DNA of 64,000 bases from Phytophthora colocasiae (lineage: Eukaryota; Oomycota; Peronosporomycetes; Peronosporales; Peronosporaceae): positions 1,674,001 through 1,738,000 of the forward strand of contig JAGKQI010000101.1 in assembly GCA_018806915.1 (NCBI GenBank), written 5' to 3'. This document shows positions 11,130 to 21,820 of this stretch, piece by piece (position 1 is the stretch's first letter; the number at the start of each line of letters is the position of its first letter). The translations under genes and the position numbers were made by a program. The notes under the pieces are model-generated. The model did no database searches, was not told where the DNA came from, and was given only the letters and a program-made list of their open reading frames with translations.

Positions 11130-12497
11130 TCAGTTCTGCGGAGTAGGCAGCATTTCGTCACTCCAGAAGCCCCAGCAATTGCCCATGCACGTATCTAGAC
11201 CACAAGTACGGCAGTGAATAGGACGAGGATCCAGTGCCAATGTCGCCATTGCAGTCTCCGGATCAACGTCGATCGTTTCCAAGCGAGCTGTGATTTTGTT
11301 GAGTTGGTTGCGGATGGAACGACGCTTGTTCTTGCTGCTGGTCTTGTCTTTAAGCAGATCAGCGAGGATCTTCTCAAGTGCCTTCTGGTGCTCCAGTAAT
11401 TCAGTGCGTGGTACGTACTGCAGGAATGTTTTGTAGCAGTGCTTGACGTACTGATGGTCTGTACAGTGGACTTCGCCGTGTTGAGAGTAATAGCAGCTAT
11501 CGCACACCAGCACGAGGTCGCGGCACACAGTGCAGACCTTACGCCCGCTGAACTCGTCGTATTGTGTCTGGCATTCGATGCATTTGCCGACGATTTCGTT
11601 GGTGTTTTGAGCTCCTCCCATCAAAACACTACAGAAATTCACAACAAACACATTAGTGATTCAAATGGTATAAATGATAACGCATAAGCACTCACCGCTT
11701 GTCAAAGACGAAGTTCTTGCCGCGGAAGAAGCCTCCATCCTGGTATGCCTCGAGGTACTTGTGGATGCCTCCCTTAAGGTGATGCACATCGTTCACCCCT
11801 TGACTGCGCAGGAAGTTGGACGCCTTCTCACAACGAATGCCGCCAGTGCAGTACATGAGCACTTTCTTGTCTTTCATCTCGTCCACTCGGTTCTGAAGAA
11901 ACGCGTAGTATTCCGAGAAGTTCTTCACCTTGGGGTCCACTGCATTTTCAAAGTGACCTGACAAAGAAAAGCAAATTCGTTAAAGCTACTCAACAATGAA
12001 CGAATGCTTGGTTGAGTTTACTCACCCACTAGGAACTCCTTGTGTGCTCTCACGTCTAAAACGACAGTTCCTTCCTTGTCCTTCACCGCCTGACGCATTG
12101 CCTCGTGGAATTGCTGGGGTGTCAGGTATCCTCGTTCCTCGTCGGACGCCGTCATGTCCGGACGAGCGACGATTCCCCCCGTTGAAACGATCTCCTTCAC
12201 GTGCTTGATAATGAGTCCCACGAACGGCGGTTCCTCGTACGGATGGAAACTGCGCTTGAAGTCCTCTGGACGCATTGCAAACACCTCATGCGCGCACAGG
12301 AAGGCAGTGTACTCATCGATTTGGTCACGGGACGGACTTGAGAGCGTCGCGTTGATGCCTTCTTCGCTAATGAGAATGCGGCCTACAAGACCCAGACGTT
12401 CGCACAACTGCTGCTGCTCCTGCTTGAGCTCCAGCGGAGTTTCCACCTCCACATACTTGTAGAACAGGATAACAGAGTGGCCAGCAGCAGTCACCAT
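11130..12497 (-). CDS. Rhodanese-domain protein of the TrhO/TSTD2 family (UPF0176-like)
   Basis: The model has three exons, 12497-12026, 11957-11696 and 11628-11130, separated by 67-bp introns at each junction, with phases that agree. The product is 410 aa. The order is a ferredoxin-like N-terminal domain (ILFYKYVEVETP, then GRILISEEGINATLS), a rhodanese domain with the catalytic loop YCTGGIRCEKAS (Cys194), and a Cys-rich C-terminus (GKCIECQ, VCTVCRDL, VCDSCYY) typical of the family. Bacterial TrhO hydroxylates uridine 34 of certain tRNAs; the animal homologue TSTD2 is uncharacterised. That this protein modifies tRNA is inferred. No targeting peptide is obvious. It is divergent from the DONSON gene, with only 107 bp between the two starts, so they probably share a promoter. 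Confidence 0.88.
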
Positions 12498-12604
12498 TAT
12501 TGGTCTTGAATGAATGGTGTCAAAGGTTGCAGACGTTCGTAATTGTAGTGAGGGTTAACCCTTTTACCCATAATGCAAATAAATTTAGATTCACACTACT
12601 TACA

Positions 12605-14725
12605 ATGACGACGACGGAAGGTGGCGAGCCCAGCAAGGAGCCCGCGGTCAATGGAACCCCAAGCCCAGCCAAGCACAATGCCAACAAGACAAAGAGGCTC
12701 CTGCCCATGGAGCTGAGGGTATGAATACTGTTGGCTGGTTGAGTTTCTGCCGGAAGTTCGACTGATTGATGGACGACCGATCTACTGTAGAAACGCCGTC
12801 GAGCGGCCAAGCTGCAAGTGTCTGCTGAGAAGAAGACCAAGGTGGAGTTTAAGGCGACTCCAGTGCCACCGACACCTTCATATACTTCAAGGTACAATTT
12901 CAATATTAGGAGATGATGCGGAGTGTGAATATCTGATGTCAACTACTTCTTTAGCTCACCGGGAACAAAGAGAAGTAAGGAGGAAAAGCAATCGGAGAAG
13001 ACTTCACCGGTTAAAGCAGGGAGGATAACTCCACCAATGCAAACACCGTTGCTACAGTCAAAGGGCTCCGGATCGACACGTCTGAAGATGCTGTATGCTT
13101 CATCGATAAATCCACAGAGACGGCAGCTAATTCCAGGTGGAAATGTCCCGAACACCTTTCGCGTAAGTAGCCGAGTAGGTATTTTGGTGGGGATTGCGAT
13201 GCTCACATTGAACTGTTGACACCAGGTTGCTGAATTGCCTCTGGACTTCGTACCGAAGACAAAATTGACGATCCTTACGGCGTTCCCTTATCCTTTTCAT
13301 CGCCTCAGGTTAGTTAGGTAGTTGATGTGCAGCATTTGATTCACTCTAATCTTGTTATCATGTACTAGCTCTAAAGTCAAGAAGCAGGCGTTGAAGGACT
13401 TTATGTCTGCAAGTGATACCAGAGCTAAGCAGCCTTCTTCTCGCAACACAGCGGTGCGATGGCAGCAGGCGCTGCATTATTTTATGCACCCTGCAAATTC
13501 CGTTCCAACATCTCTACTGCTTAACCGTGCCACTACAGCAACCACAAGTGAGCCGTTATTAGGAGGCCCCAAAGGCGAGCGCAAGCGAGAAGAGAAGGCG
13601 TTTTTCACAGCGCGTTGGAACACATGGCAAGAGGCATTCCGTGACGTGTACCTGAACTTCCGTCGGCAGTCGAAATGCAGGAATGACATTGGTGCTCTGG
13701 ATGGATCATTCTACCTCCGTTCAAGTGAGTTCGTGGTGCATTTCCTGTATGATGCGGGCAGCCAGCATGCTGGTACTTCAATTATCAAGCTGTGTCGGCA
13801 GTATGAAGAAGAAAAAGAAACTACTGAAGAAGCTAAGCGCACGAAGAACTGCAGTCTTCGCGCCGTGATGTCGCAGTCGAGTGCAAGGATCCGCAAGGTG
13901 CTGCATCACCTCAATGTGGACTATACCATGCCGTATATCAAAGCGAACCAGACGCAGCAGGAGGCCGGCGAGTTTCACTTGCTCAAGGAGGAGCTGGAGG
14001 CGACCCGTAAACGAAACCAGGACCGTAATGGTGGTTCGGTGATCGCACCCGTGACTGGCTCGACCGCACCTGAGAATATGCACGGTGCCGACTCACTGCT
14101 GCTTTTCCATGGTCACGACGCTGTCCACGGGCTGTACGAGTTCCTCATCAACCGAGCACGTAAGTGAAGTTTACTCAGGTTTAATGTTCAGTTTCTAACC
14201 ACTATTGCTATTGCAGCCATGTCAAATCAAGACGTACCGGAGCTGTACGCACTGCACCCGTTTGCGAACGCTTCCATTCAAACTTTACAAGCGAAATCGT
14301 TTGGGTGTATTGGAGTTGCTGCACCAGATTCCGTTTCTGAGGGTTCTTCAAGACCCCCAACACTCTTTCGGGTTGAGATTTTGGGCTTTTGCTTCCCTTC
14401 GAGTATTGCAAGACTGCTAGCTGTGCTCAAGGACGAGTGGGAAGCGGCGGGTGCATCCTACGACTCGTCAGTCAGTGGGGCTGGTGGAAATAATGCTCAG
14501 GTTGTATTGCGAGTCTACATGGAGGCGATAGCGGGCGCTGAGCGGTTGAACGCCGTCAATTTGGAGAAGCAGGGTGTAAACGGTCGTGGCGACCAACAAG
14601 AGCAACAGAAGTGGCAGCAGCAGCGCGAGTATTCCAAACGGCGGATGGAGACTGCTGTAGTGACGAAGGTGGAAGGCCACTACGATGTGGAAACTACTAT
14701 CCGGGCGATTGGGGGACGGCGGTGA
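12605..14725 (+). CDS. DONSON-like replication protein
   Basis: The model has six exons: 12605-12718, 12791-12891, 12955-13162, 13226-13308, 13369-14159 and 14217-14725. All introns are short GT-AG (57-72 bp) and all phases agree, giving 601 aa. The N-terminus is basic and disordered. From exon 4 on the protein follows the DONSON fold order: VPKTKLTILTAFPYPFHRL, RWQQALHYFMHPA, SSEFVVHFLYDAG, a short segment around IRKVLHHLNVDYTMP, HGLYEFLINRA, and the exon 6 block containing LFRVEILGFCFPSSIARLL. In animals DONSON helps assemble and protect the CMG helicase at replication forks. The C-terminal 70 residues (Gln/Arg-rich) do not look like the animal protein. The family call rests on conserved order, not on a search. 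Confidence 0.8.
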
Positions 14726-16587
14726 ACGGATATTTTGTGGATTGCTTGGATGATCTTGTGGAAAGAAGATTACACGTTGTCGGAGTTCAGTGTGCAAGTC
14801 GTGCGTGGTTGCCACGCCGTGGCAGTGCGTGCTTCACCGAAATTTGGGCGTGTATGTGTAATACACTGCACCGATAAGTAACTTGGCGATGTTGTGGACA
14901 AGATCTCTTCAATGAGGCAAACAATCGGACGTAGAGCAGTCCGCCGTTGAATTGCGCTTTCACAAGGAAGGGCCCACAGGGCAGTAGTGCTGTGCCGAAG
15001 CATGTTGGTCATGCTGCTTGAATCAAGCCTTAATGACATGGTACTCGACGTACCGGCAACAGGCTCATGCGTGGCAGCAGATATGAGACGCATACAGTTC
15101 TGTAGGTGTCCGAGACCGTATAGTCACCGCCGTCGGCATACCATTACCCGAGTAAGGTACAGGTGTACCTTGCCAGTGATACTCCGAGCATTTTTCACCA
15201 CACACAAGGGGAGGGGGGGAGGGAGGACTCGAACCCCTTATATTAGGTACTTATTTCGTAGCCTACCACACACAAGAAGTTCTTTTCGAGAACTACTGTA
15301 CAGGCAATTAATATCCATGGTATCCACCAGGCCGAACGAGCGCCATCCAATTTCTCCCAGGGTGTGATCTTCCGTCACTTCACAGCCCATGCTTTGAAAG
15401 CACTGCTTTCCACGTTGCCCGCGAACGGCTCAACGGCTCAAACGATATTCGGTGCAGCCATCCATAAGAGCTCTTTTTTGTTGTTATCAGCAACTTTGGT
15501 CCACTCTGGCTCGCATGAAAGCGATGCCGTTTTTCGGAAACGGAGCACTTGCTCTCGAAGTTGTGGCACCGTGCCACTGGCACGACGCTGCCCATCAAGC
15601 GCGCAGTGCGGATGGCTGCCGCGCGAGTGCCAGGGCGGTTCGCGTCACTTCTGCAACGAGAAAGCTCCTCAAGTCGGAAGAATACAAGTTCCGGCGATTT
15701 CATTCGCAACGGAAAGCAAATTGCAGTCACTCTTGTTAGAGTTTGAGTTGCATATACACGTACATGAACCCGTTGCCATTGTGGGTACATGTACGCGGTC
15801 TTAGGCATATACCGCCCTGATTGAAGACCGCGTTCTCCTTCCTGGCAGGAACATCTTGCGGCTTCGAATGGGACGCACGGCGAATGCATCGAAGGTAGGA
15901 CGTGGCGGTTGCTTATTCCATCCATCTGACAGTGCAGCTGGATACGGCAACACTGTGGCTCCACTACGGAGCTCGTCATCGGCACAGACAGCAAAGTTCT
16001 GGCATCTTCAATTGAGCCTCTCCATTTTGCGTGATCACTTGATTTCACTATGCCACATCGTTTTGCGGACATGGTGTCTTTGCAGTCTGTTTTGCCGATC
16101 TCGCACGCGGGAAAGCACGTGCGTCACCTATCGATAGGGCTCAGCAATGGACTTGTCCAAGCCAACAAGAAGCACTGGCAGGTATTGATACATGTAGATC
16201 GATAAAGGTGTTAATCTAAATGTACCAAGCCACCGCACCAGAGTTGCTGCAACTAACAGGTCGAGAACCTCGGTGTGGTGGCCAATTTTCGACAGCATTT
16301 CGCGTTGATGACCTGTGACCGCTCGTTCGCCACGTCTCTGCCCTCTCTCATCGTCGACTCGAGTCACTGAACTTGCCGTCTCTATGGACTGGCTGGCTTC
16401 TGGCGATTTCCCTCGGTTGAAGGCAACAGGCCCCATCCGAGAAGAGTGAACTACAGTTGAGGAGAGGAGAAGCTTACCACAGACAGGAAAGCACGAACGA
16501 GGGAGTAGGAAGAGCAACGAAACAGGATCGGCGCGACCACCCACCGAGGCGGATCATTGTCGCTTCAGGGGTCAACAACAGAGGTCC
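14726..16587. other. Intergenic region, no supported gene
   Basis: These 1.86 kb separate the DONSON gene from the next supported ORF. Several overlapping open frames occur on both strands (e.g. 15380-16072 minus, 15364-15804 plus), but none shows a domain or plausible composition. A tRNA-like B-box segment lies at 15198-15278 (listed separately). Confidence 0.5.
15198..15278 (-). repeat. Possible tRNA-derived repeat fragment with B-box
   Basis: On the minus strand the segment contains AGGGGTTCGAGTCCTCC, a perfect RNA polymerase III B-box with a T-arm-like 4-5 bp stem. About 33 nt before it is GGTAGGCTACG, a weak A-box. The segment is bounded by copies of CTTGTGTGTGGT on both sides. It cannot be folded into a full tRNA cloverleaf because the acceptor stem does not pair. 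It may be a SINE fossil or a decayed tRNA. Confidence 0.3.
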
Positions 16588-17673
16588 ATGGGGATCATCG
16601 CATGGTTCAGCCTCTTCAAGTTTAACTGGTTGCGCAGATGTAGGACGTGCGGCGTGCGCGGCTCCAAGTGTCTGTGCCGTCGGCCGTCGCTCGCTCTTGA
16701 GCACATTTTCTTCCTCGAAGAGCGTAAGAACAAGTTCGGCGCGCGCAACTTCAGCCACGTGAGCGAGACGTCCAACAGCACCATGTTCACCAACAGCACC
16801 AATGGTACAGGCCTCAACAGCAGTCATAATGGCTCTACAGTCGTTATGCGAGGAGCAGGGTCTTTCGTCGATAGTGAGGTGAATCCGACGGACTATTACT
16901 ATCAACCAGGGGCCATCCCGCCCTCGAACTCCTCAGAAGGTGAGCTCTTAACGCCTCGTATGGACATGAAGACGGAGAAACAATTCCGTGGACAGAGCAA
17001 GAAACAACGCAGCATTAGCCACAGGAACTCCAAGGTCTCGGGCGCAGCTGACGTTCCCCATACTGCTCTCGTCCGTAAGCAATCTGGACGAATGATGTCT
17101 AAGGCAAGGCATAATGGAGACAAGAACATGCAACCTCCTATCAAAGAGATCATGACGGGCGAGTACATCCTCTACTCGGAGGAGAACATCCCCGTGTCGC
17201 TGCCGCACCGTCAGCAGCAAAAACAACTCGTACATCACAACCGGAGGCGGTCGCGATCTCAGGGAAATAAAATGAAACACACACTCCCGCAGCACAAGGA
17301 GGAGCCTGGCGTTTCCTTCCAGTTCTACGGACGCAGTGGAAATGGTCACGGTGCTGCTCCTGGCCCCGCCCCCACTCTCATGTCGAACCGGAGCATGAGC
17401 AGCAGCATTAGCACCAATGACTCGTTCATTATGGGCTCAAGCTCCATCTCGTCCTCGCGGGTATCCCAGTTCTCGGATCGCGCGAGTATCGAGACGAACT
17501 TCGGCTCGTTCAACCCACAATCCAACCTCGGAAACACTGGCGGACGCTTCATTGAAAGCGGATACGCCCCGAGTATCAAGGAGGACGAGGAGGCACAAGC
17601 TCTGGAACAGCTTCAGGGCTGGTTCCACGCGTCATCCGTGTCGACGCAGGATTCGTTCATGTTGTCGCGGTAA
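16588..17673 (+). CDS. Unrecognised Ser/Asn-rich protein
   Basis: This is a 361-aa single-exon ORF from an ATG at 16588. A second plausible start is the ATG at 16783 (MFTNSTNGTG), which would drop a Cys/Arg-rich N-terminus that may be 5' UTR. The rest is low-complexity and rich in Ser, Asn, Gln and Gly, with basic patches (KKQRSISHRNSKVS, HNRRRSRSQGNK). Two similar short blocks occur near the end, STNDSFIMGSS and STQDSFMLSR. There is no membrane segment and no known domain. The codon-biased, ordered C-terminal block, with an acidic helix containing EEAQALEQLQGWF, suggests a real gene, but no function can be given. Confidence 0.6.
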   Translation: MGIIAWFSLFKFNWLRRCRTCGVRGSKCLCRRPSLALEHIFFLEERKNKFGARNFSHVSETSNSTMFTNSTNGTGLNSSHNGSTVVMRGAGSFVDSEVNPTDYYYQPGAIPPSNSSEGELLTPRMDMKTEKQFRGQSKKQRSISHRNSKVSGAADVPHTALVRKQSGRMMSKARHNGDKNMQPPIKEIMTGEYILYSEENIPVSLPHRQQQKQLVHHNRRRSRSQGNKMKHTLPQHKEEPGVSFQFYGRSGNGHGAAPGPAPTLMSNRSMSSSISTNDSFIMGSSSISSSRVSQFSDRASIETNFGSFNPQSNLGNTGGRFIESGYAPSIKEDEEAQALEQLQGWFHASSVSTQDSFMLSR

Positions 17674-18352
17674 TTGTTTGCTCGTGAAAATCGAGGAAAA
17701 GACGGTCAGTGCCTGCCCATTTTTGATGGAACAAGATGGAGAGCGTCCTTCTCCTCAGCAACTAGACGGCCGATTCAGTGTATGGAAGAATACCCGTGCG
17801 GTGCCGCAGGTGTTCACTAATTTAAAATACTATAGTGCGTGATGTAAAGCCCACCGAAAGTCATCGAGTTCTTAGCCTGACTTCTGGGCAGTTTACCCTG
17901 CACATCGCACATGCAACGCCGCAACTTGTTCTCATACCACCGGTATGCGGTCAGTGGAAGGGCAGTGAAGCGAACTTTAGTGCGCGGAAAAGAGAGCACG
18001 TCATGGAGCCTTCATACAAGGCAGGCTCCGAGCTCGCTGACGATCTCACAGATGTAGATTCACGGCAAGTCACCTTTACTGTGTAGAAAACAACGGCTTC
18101 CAAAGCCTTTTCGGCTAGCGCCATCAAGGTGAGCTGTCTGCAACAGCACCGATTGATACAGCGAATGAAGACAGTCAGCATCCCGATCTTCGAATCGAAC
18201 GCTACATGGATTCACAGACATCAAAGTGATTGTTCGTCGAAAAGATGGCAACAGGACACTACGTTGGTGTCACCAGCCACAGTGAATGCAAAGGTCGATG
18301 ATGACGACCCCCGTCCTCGATTACATGGTGGACAACGTGCAACTTGTCCTGG
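17674..18352. other. Intergenic region before the transposon pair
   Basis: These 680 bp follow the Ser/Asn-rich gene. No ORF, RNA gene or repeat is supported here. Confidence 0.4.
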
Positions 18353-18354
18353 TA

Positions 18355-19176
18355 GCCTATTGTACTCTGCAGAAGTGAAGACACCAAGATTTAGCGCCCA
18401 AAATGAACGCTTTAGCTTTATAAAACCTGTAGTGATAGTTAGATATATAGGGTAACTTTGCCCGCTGAGTTCAAAAATGAGGTCGGTTTTGGCTAATTCG
18501 GCGTGGTTTTAACGCTACGAGCGCGCAAAAAATGTAATTCGGAACTCGCCAAAGTCTGGTGAGTAGGGTTGCTTCAAATACAGCCATGCTATTGGCTAAG
18601 CAGTGCAAAACATGTGGGATTTCACGTGAAAGGGCGGCAATTGCCGATCAATTCGCGATTGCACACTTTCATCTACAATGATTTGAAATTTTTTTAAAGA
18701 GGTTATTATAGGTCTCCCCCTATTGCTTGTATGTTCCTGTTTTTAATCAGCATTAATTAATACAGGTCTTGCAGCATATCAGAACAGTCAATTACGGGGA
18801 AGTCGGTGTCCGGGTTGGCGTTGTAGTGCGCCATTACGCGCGAAACTGTTTGGAGGGAGCAGCTAAGACACTCAGCAACCGATTCCCTCGTGCGCTTTCC
18901 GCGATAGAGCCCTTGATTTTTCTGTAGAGTGAAAAATGCATGGTTCTTCACCATCATTTTTTTTTCTCCACTGCTAAACTCGTGGCGTTCGGCGTTCATT
19001 TTTGCTGAATGAACGAACTTATGAGATGAAAGAGCGTGCGCATAGCGTGTAGGGCGCCCCCAGCTATCAATTCCATGTTTTATTTTCTATATAGCTTTAA
19101 TATTCGAACCGCAATGCGTCAAAACGTGTGCGGGAAAAAGTTACTGGTGTCTTCACTTCTGCAGAGTACAATAGGC
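18355..19176 (-). mobile_element. Mariner-like (TA-target) transposon remnant with 32-bp perfect inverted repeats
   Basis: The ends 18355-18386 and 19145-19176 are perfect inverted copies over 32 nt (GCCTATTGTACTCTGCAGAA at the outer end). Read as an element of 18360-19171, it is flanked by TA on both sides. The outermost GCC/GGC would make the empty target the palindrome GCCTAGGC. Inside, the minus strand carries a short ORF (18757-18999) with a helix-turn-helix. The rest of a transposase is missing, so the copy is non-autonomous. It lies 8 bp from the target duplication of the next element. Confidence 0.8.
18757..18999 (-). pseudogene. Transposase N-terminal helix-turn-helix fragment
   Basis: This 80-aa ORF contains RESVAECLSCSLQTVSRVMA, a helix-turn-helix of the type at the DNA-binding end of Tc1/mariner and pogo transposases. 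It begins MNAERHEFSS and stops right after the DNA-binding part. The catalytic DDE/DDD domain is absent. It sits inside the 18355-19176 element, reading away from its right end. Confidence 0.6.
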
Positions 19177-19184
19177 ACCCGTCG

Positions 19185-19915
19185 ATCAGCAGCATGGTTC
19201 TGAGTGTGGGTTTTTCGCTTTGGAATAAACCGTTTATACCGCCCACCCACCCCGAGCAGCTGTGGGGCAGGCATTTTAGGGATTTTTAAAAAATCCACCC
19301 ACCCGCAATCCTCGAAACCACCCGGCCACCATATCCGTGGGTGACAAACTTCCGGTCACTCTTTTTTAACTTGAGTTAACTATTGAATGGGTTGAGACCT
19401 ACACGTAAGGGGTCACTTTACAACTACTTGGTTTTTGTTTGCAGGTTGGTAGGCCCTGGTGTGGCCATGCTGGAAGGCCTCTGCGATGGTGTGACCACTT
19501 CGTCGTCACCCACAGACATGCACTACTAAAAACAGGAATAAGATGCATTCAGTGTTCATTATCGATTTTCCTTGTTTCTGCAAAGGGGGCGACGGGCAAA
19601 AGTATTGTGAACGTTCGCACGCAAACCCCGCAGTACGTCGGTACATAAGGGCCTCCTGGCGGTCCACTGGTCAACGCACCACAAAGCAACGCACTTGGCA
19701 GGCGTTCGAGTATATCCAGGGACTTACTTTCCAGGTATATAAGAAATTAGCATTCGAAAAATCCCTTTCAAATTCGAACTTAATCGAGTCAGATCGCACC
19801 TAACAGGCTAAATTCCATATGTTTTATTTATCCAAAAAAACCACCCACCCACAGACAACAACAAACCCCCCAGGCATCCTTGACTTTTGGGGTTTTCCGG
19901 AACCCTGATCAGCAG
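19185..19915. mobile_element. hAT-like non-autonomous element with 8-bp target duplication
   Basis: The element 19193-19907 (715 bp) is bounded by the direct repeat ATCAGCAG (19185-19192 and 19908-19915), the 8-bp duplication expected of hAT transposons. The ends are imperfect inverted repeats: CATGGTTCTGA on the left, and on the right CAGGGTTCCGGA when read inward. CCACCCACCC runs occur near both ends. No transposase reading frame survives inside. Confidence 0.65.
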
Positions 19916-20102
19916 TGCTGGGTATTTATTATTTAAATTGTGTAAATATTATGTACTGCATCACCACTGTAAAGTACGTTTGTAGTGTGGCGCACACCAT
20001 GTTTTCTGGACGGCCTTCCGCCACGCATTACGCTGAGACCCCTAGCTTCGTAGCCGCAGATCCGTCGGCCCCTTCTCTTTGTGGCTCTAGCCCTATTTAG
20101 CG

Positions 20103-21623
20103 ATGGCTTCAACGTCTTCATCGACCGCAGTGACCGCTATGGTGCAGCGTGCGTCCCAGCAGTACCTCGAATGCCGTCGTAATGTCACAGCCAAGGTGGA
20201 CGAGGTGAAGTTGCTCGACGAGCAGATCGCCGCCTTGTTCCAGCAGATTACGGCGCTGTCTGAAGCCCCCGAGGGCGAGGAGGAGCTCTCCGAAGAGGCT
20301 AAGAACGCCGCCAAAAGTGTTGGTCGTCTGGAAGTCTCTCTGGTTGGAGTGGAGGGAGAGGAACCTGTACCTAACGCCACTATCACTGTCGCTATTGACC
20401 CGGAGTACGAGGATGATGAATACGAGACTGTGGAGGAAGTAGTGGAGAAAAAGGACGTGGTAGTGACCGATGAACATGGTCATGTGGTGGAGGACGGCCA
20501 AGTGCCCGAGGAGGACGGCGACAGTACGCCCCGCAAGCTCAAGACGACCACCAAGATCATACGCACTGTCATTAAGAAGCGTGTGAAAAAGGAGAAGGAG
20601 CCGGTAGTGCGTACGGTGGCCTGGAACGCTGACGATGAAGCGGAGGCTAAGTTCCCTGCTACGTTCGTGTTCGACCCCGTGCAGTCCCGTGAGGCTGTTG
20701 TGATTATTACGGTCGCTGCTGCTGCTTCCGAAGAGGATGAGGAGCCGGAGCCTGTGAAGGAGATCGAGTTCCCCATTTCCTCGCTGTTTCAGGACAATGT
20801 GCTGGACAAGTGGTACAGCACTGCGGACGAGGAGGAGGAAGAACCTACGACCATTACTGAGCTTGTGGAGGAGGCTGTGAAGGAAGCAATTAAGGAGGAA
20901 ATTGCTGCTGAGAAGGCTGAGGCTGAGACTGAAAACAAGGAAGAGACTGAGGAGGCTGACAAGGTCGAGGAGAACGAGAAGACGGAAGAAACCGAGGAGA
21001 AGGCCGAGATTGCTGAAGAGGCTGAAAAGACCGAGGAAACCGAGAAGACTGAGGAAACTGAGGAGGTCGAAAAGGCTGAGGAGGCTGAGAAGACTGAGGA
21101 AGAGACTGAAAAGGCCGAGGAGACGGAGGAGGCTGAGAAGGTTGAGAAGGAAGAAAAGACCGAGAATGTTGAGGAGGCTGAGGAAGCTAAGGAGTCTGAG
21201 GAGGTTGAGGCGACAGAGGAGGCCAAGCCTGCTGGCAGCCGCTTCCATGTGAAGGCTAGCTTTGAGCTGTCTGAGGCCGAGAAGCTTAGTATTTCGGTGG
21301 TGTCGCTGTCCAAAAAGAAGCAGGAGGCTGAGGCTGCCCTACAGGTGCTGGAGCGTGAAGCTGCCAGTCTGCGCACCAAGTACGAGCGTCTGAACGCGAG
21401 CCAGCGCCAGATGAGCGCGTCCATTTCCAAGCCCAAGTCGAACCTCCTCGGCGGCCGCTTTGGCGCTGGTGGCGTACCTGTGCAGCGCAAGTCGTGGTAC
21501 CAGACCTCCCGCGAGCGTGCAAACGCCTTCATCACGAAGCACCAGCAGCTTCTTGTTAGCGTCGCCATGTTCACCGGCAGCGTGTGCCTTTTCCACTACA
21601 ACGGCGAGAACCTGCTTGCTTAA
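20103..21623 (+). CDS. Tail-anchored acidic-repeat protein with C2-like beta segments
   Basis: This is a single exon of 506 aa. Residues 1-60 form a coiled coil (KVDEVKLLDEQIAALFQQI). Three beta-rich segments follow: VGRLEVSLVGVEGE (about 73), FPATFVFDPVQSREAVVIIT (about 180-205) and SRFHVKASFELSEAEKLS (about 380). They look like strands of one C2-like fold separated by two long acidic insertions. The second insertion (about 268-378) is almost pure EE/EK/TE repeat. A further coiled coil precedes a hydrophobic segment near 484-500 (LLVSVAMFTGSVCLF), seven residues from the end, which suggests a tail anchor. The C2-like reading is inference. No family is recognised. Confidence 0.72.
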   Translation: MASTSSSTAVTAMVQRASQQYLECRRNVTAKVDEVKLLDEQIAALFQQITALSEAPEGEEELSEEAKNAAKSVGRLEVSLVGVEGEEPVPNATITVAIDPEYEDDEYETVEEVVEKKDVVVTDEHGHVVEDGQVPEEDGDSTPRKLKTTTKIIRTVIKKRVKKEKEPVVRTVAWNADDEAEAKFPATFVFDPVQSREAVVIITVAAAASEEDEEPEPVKEIEFPISSLFQDNVLDKWYSTADEEEEEPTTITELVEEAVKEAIKEEIAAEKAEAETENKEETEEADKVEENEKTEETEEKAEIAEEAEKTEETEKTEETEEVEKAEEAEKTEEETEKAEETEEAEKVEKEEKTENVEEAEEAKESEEVEATEEAKPAGSRFHVKASFELSEAEKLSISVVSLSKKKQEAEAALQVLEREAASLRTKYERLNASQRQMSASISKPKSNLLGGRFGAGGVPVQRKSWYQTSRERANAFITKHQQLLVSVAMFTGSVCLFHYNGENLLA

Positions 21624-21820
21624 GCGCTGGATGTAAAGATGCTAATCTCTACGCTCCACGCGCTTTCGTTTTTTTTGCTGGGTGCTGCGTTCGACGTTAA
21701 GACGGCGATGCACGAATGCAAGCTAGTGACGATGAAGCTACGCTTACAGAACTGGACTGCAGTCGTCTTTACTAATAGATATCAACGGGTGTTTGACCTC
21801 GCGCTCAATGTCGTGTAGAA

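Noticed and set aside
15380..16072. 230-aa open frame on the minus strand, with 95-146-aa frames opposite
   Set aside because: No domain, no signal, cysteine/arginine-rich chance-like composition, and open frames on both strands at once.
20118..21248. 376-aa minus-strand Leu/Ser-rich open frame
   Set aside because: It is the antisense of GAG/GAA-rich acidic repeats, which never give stop codons in that frame.
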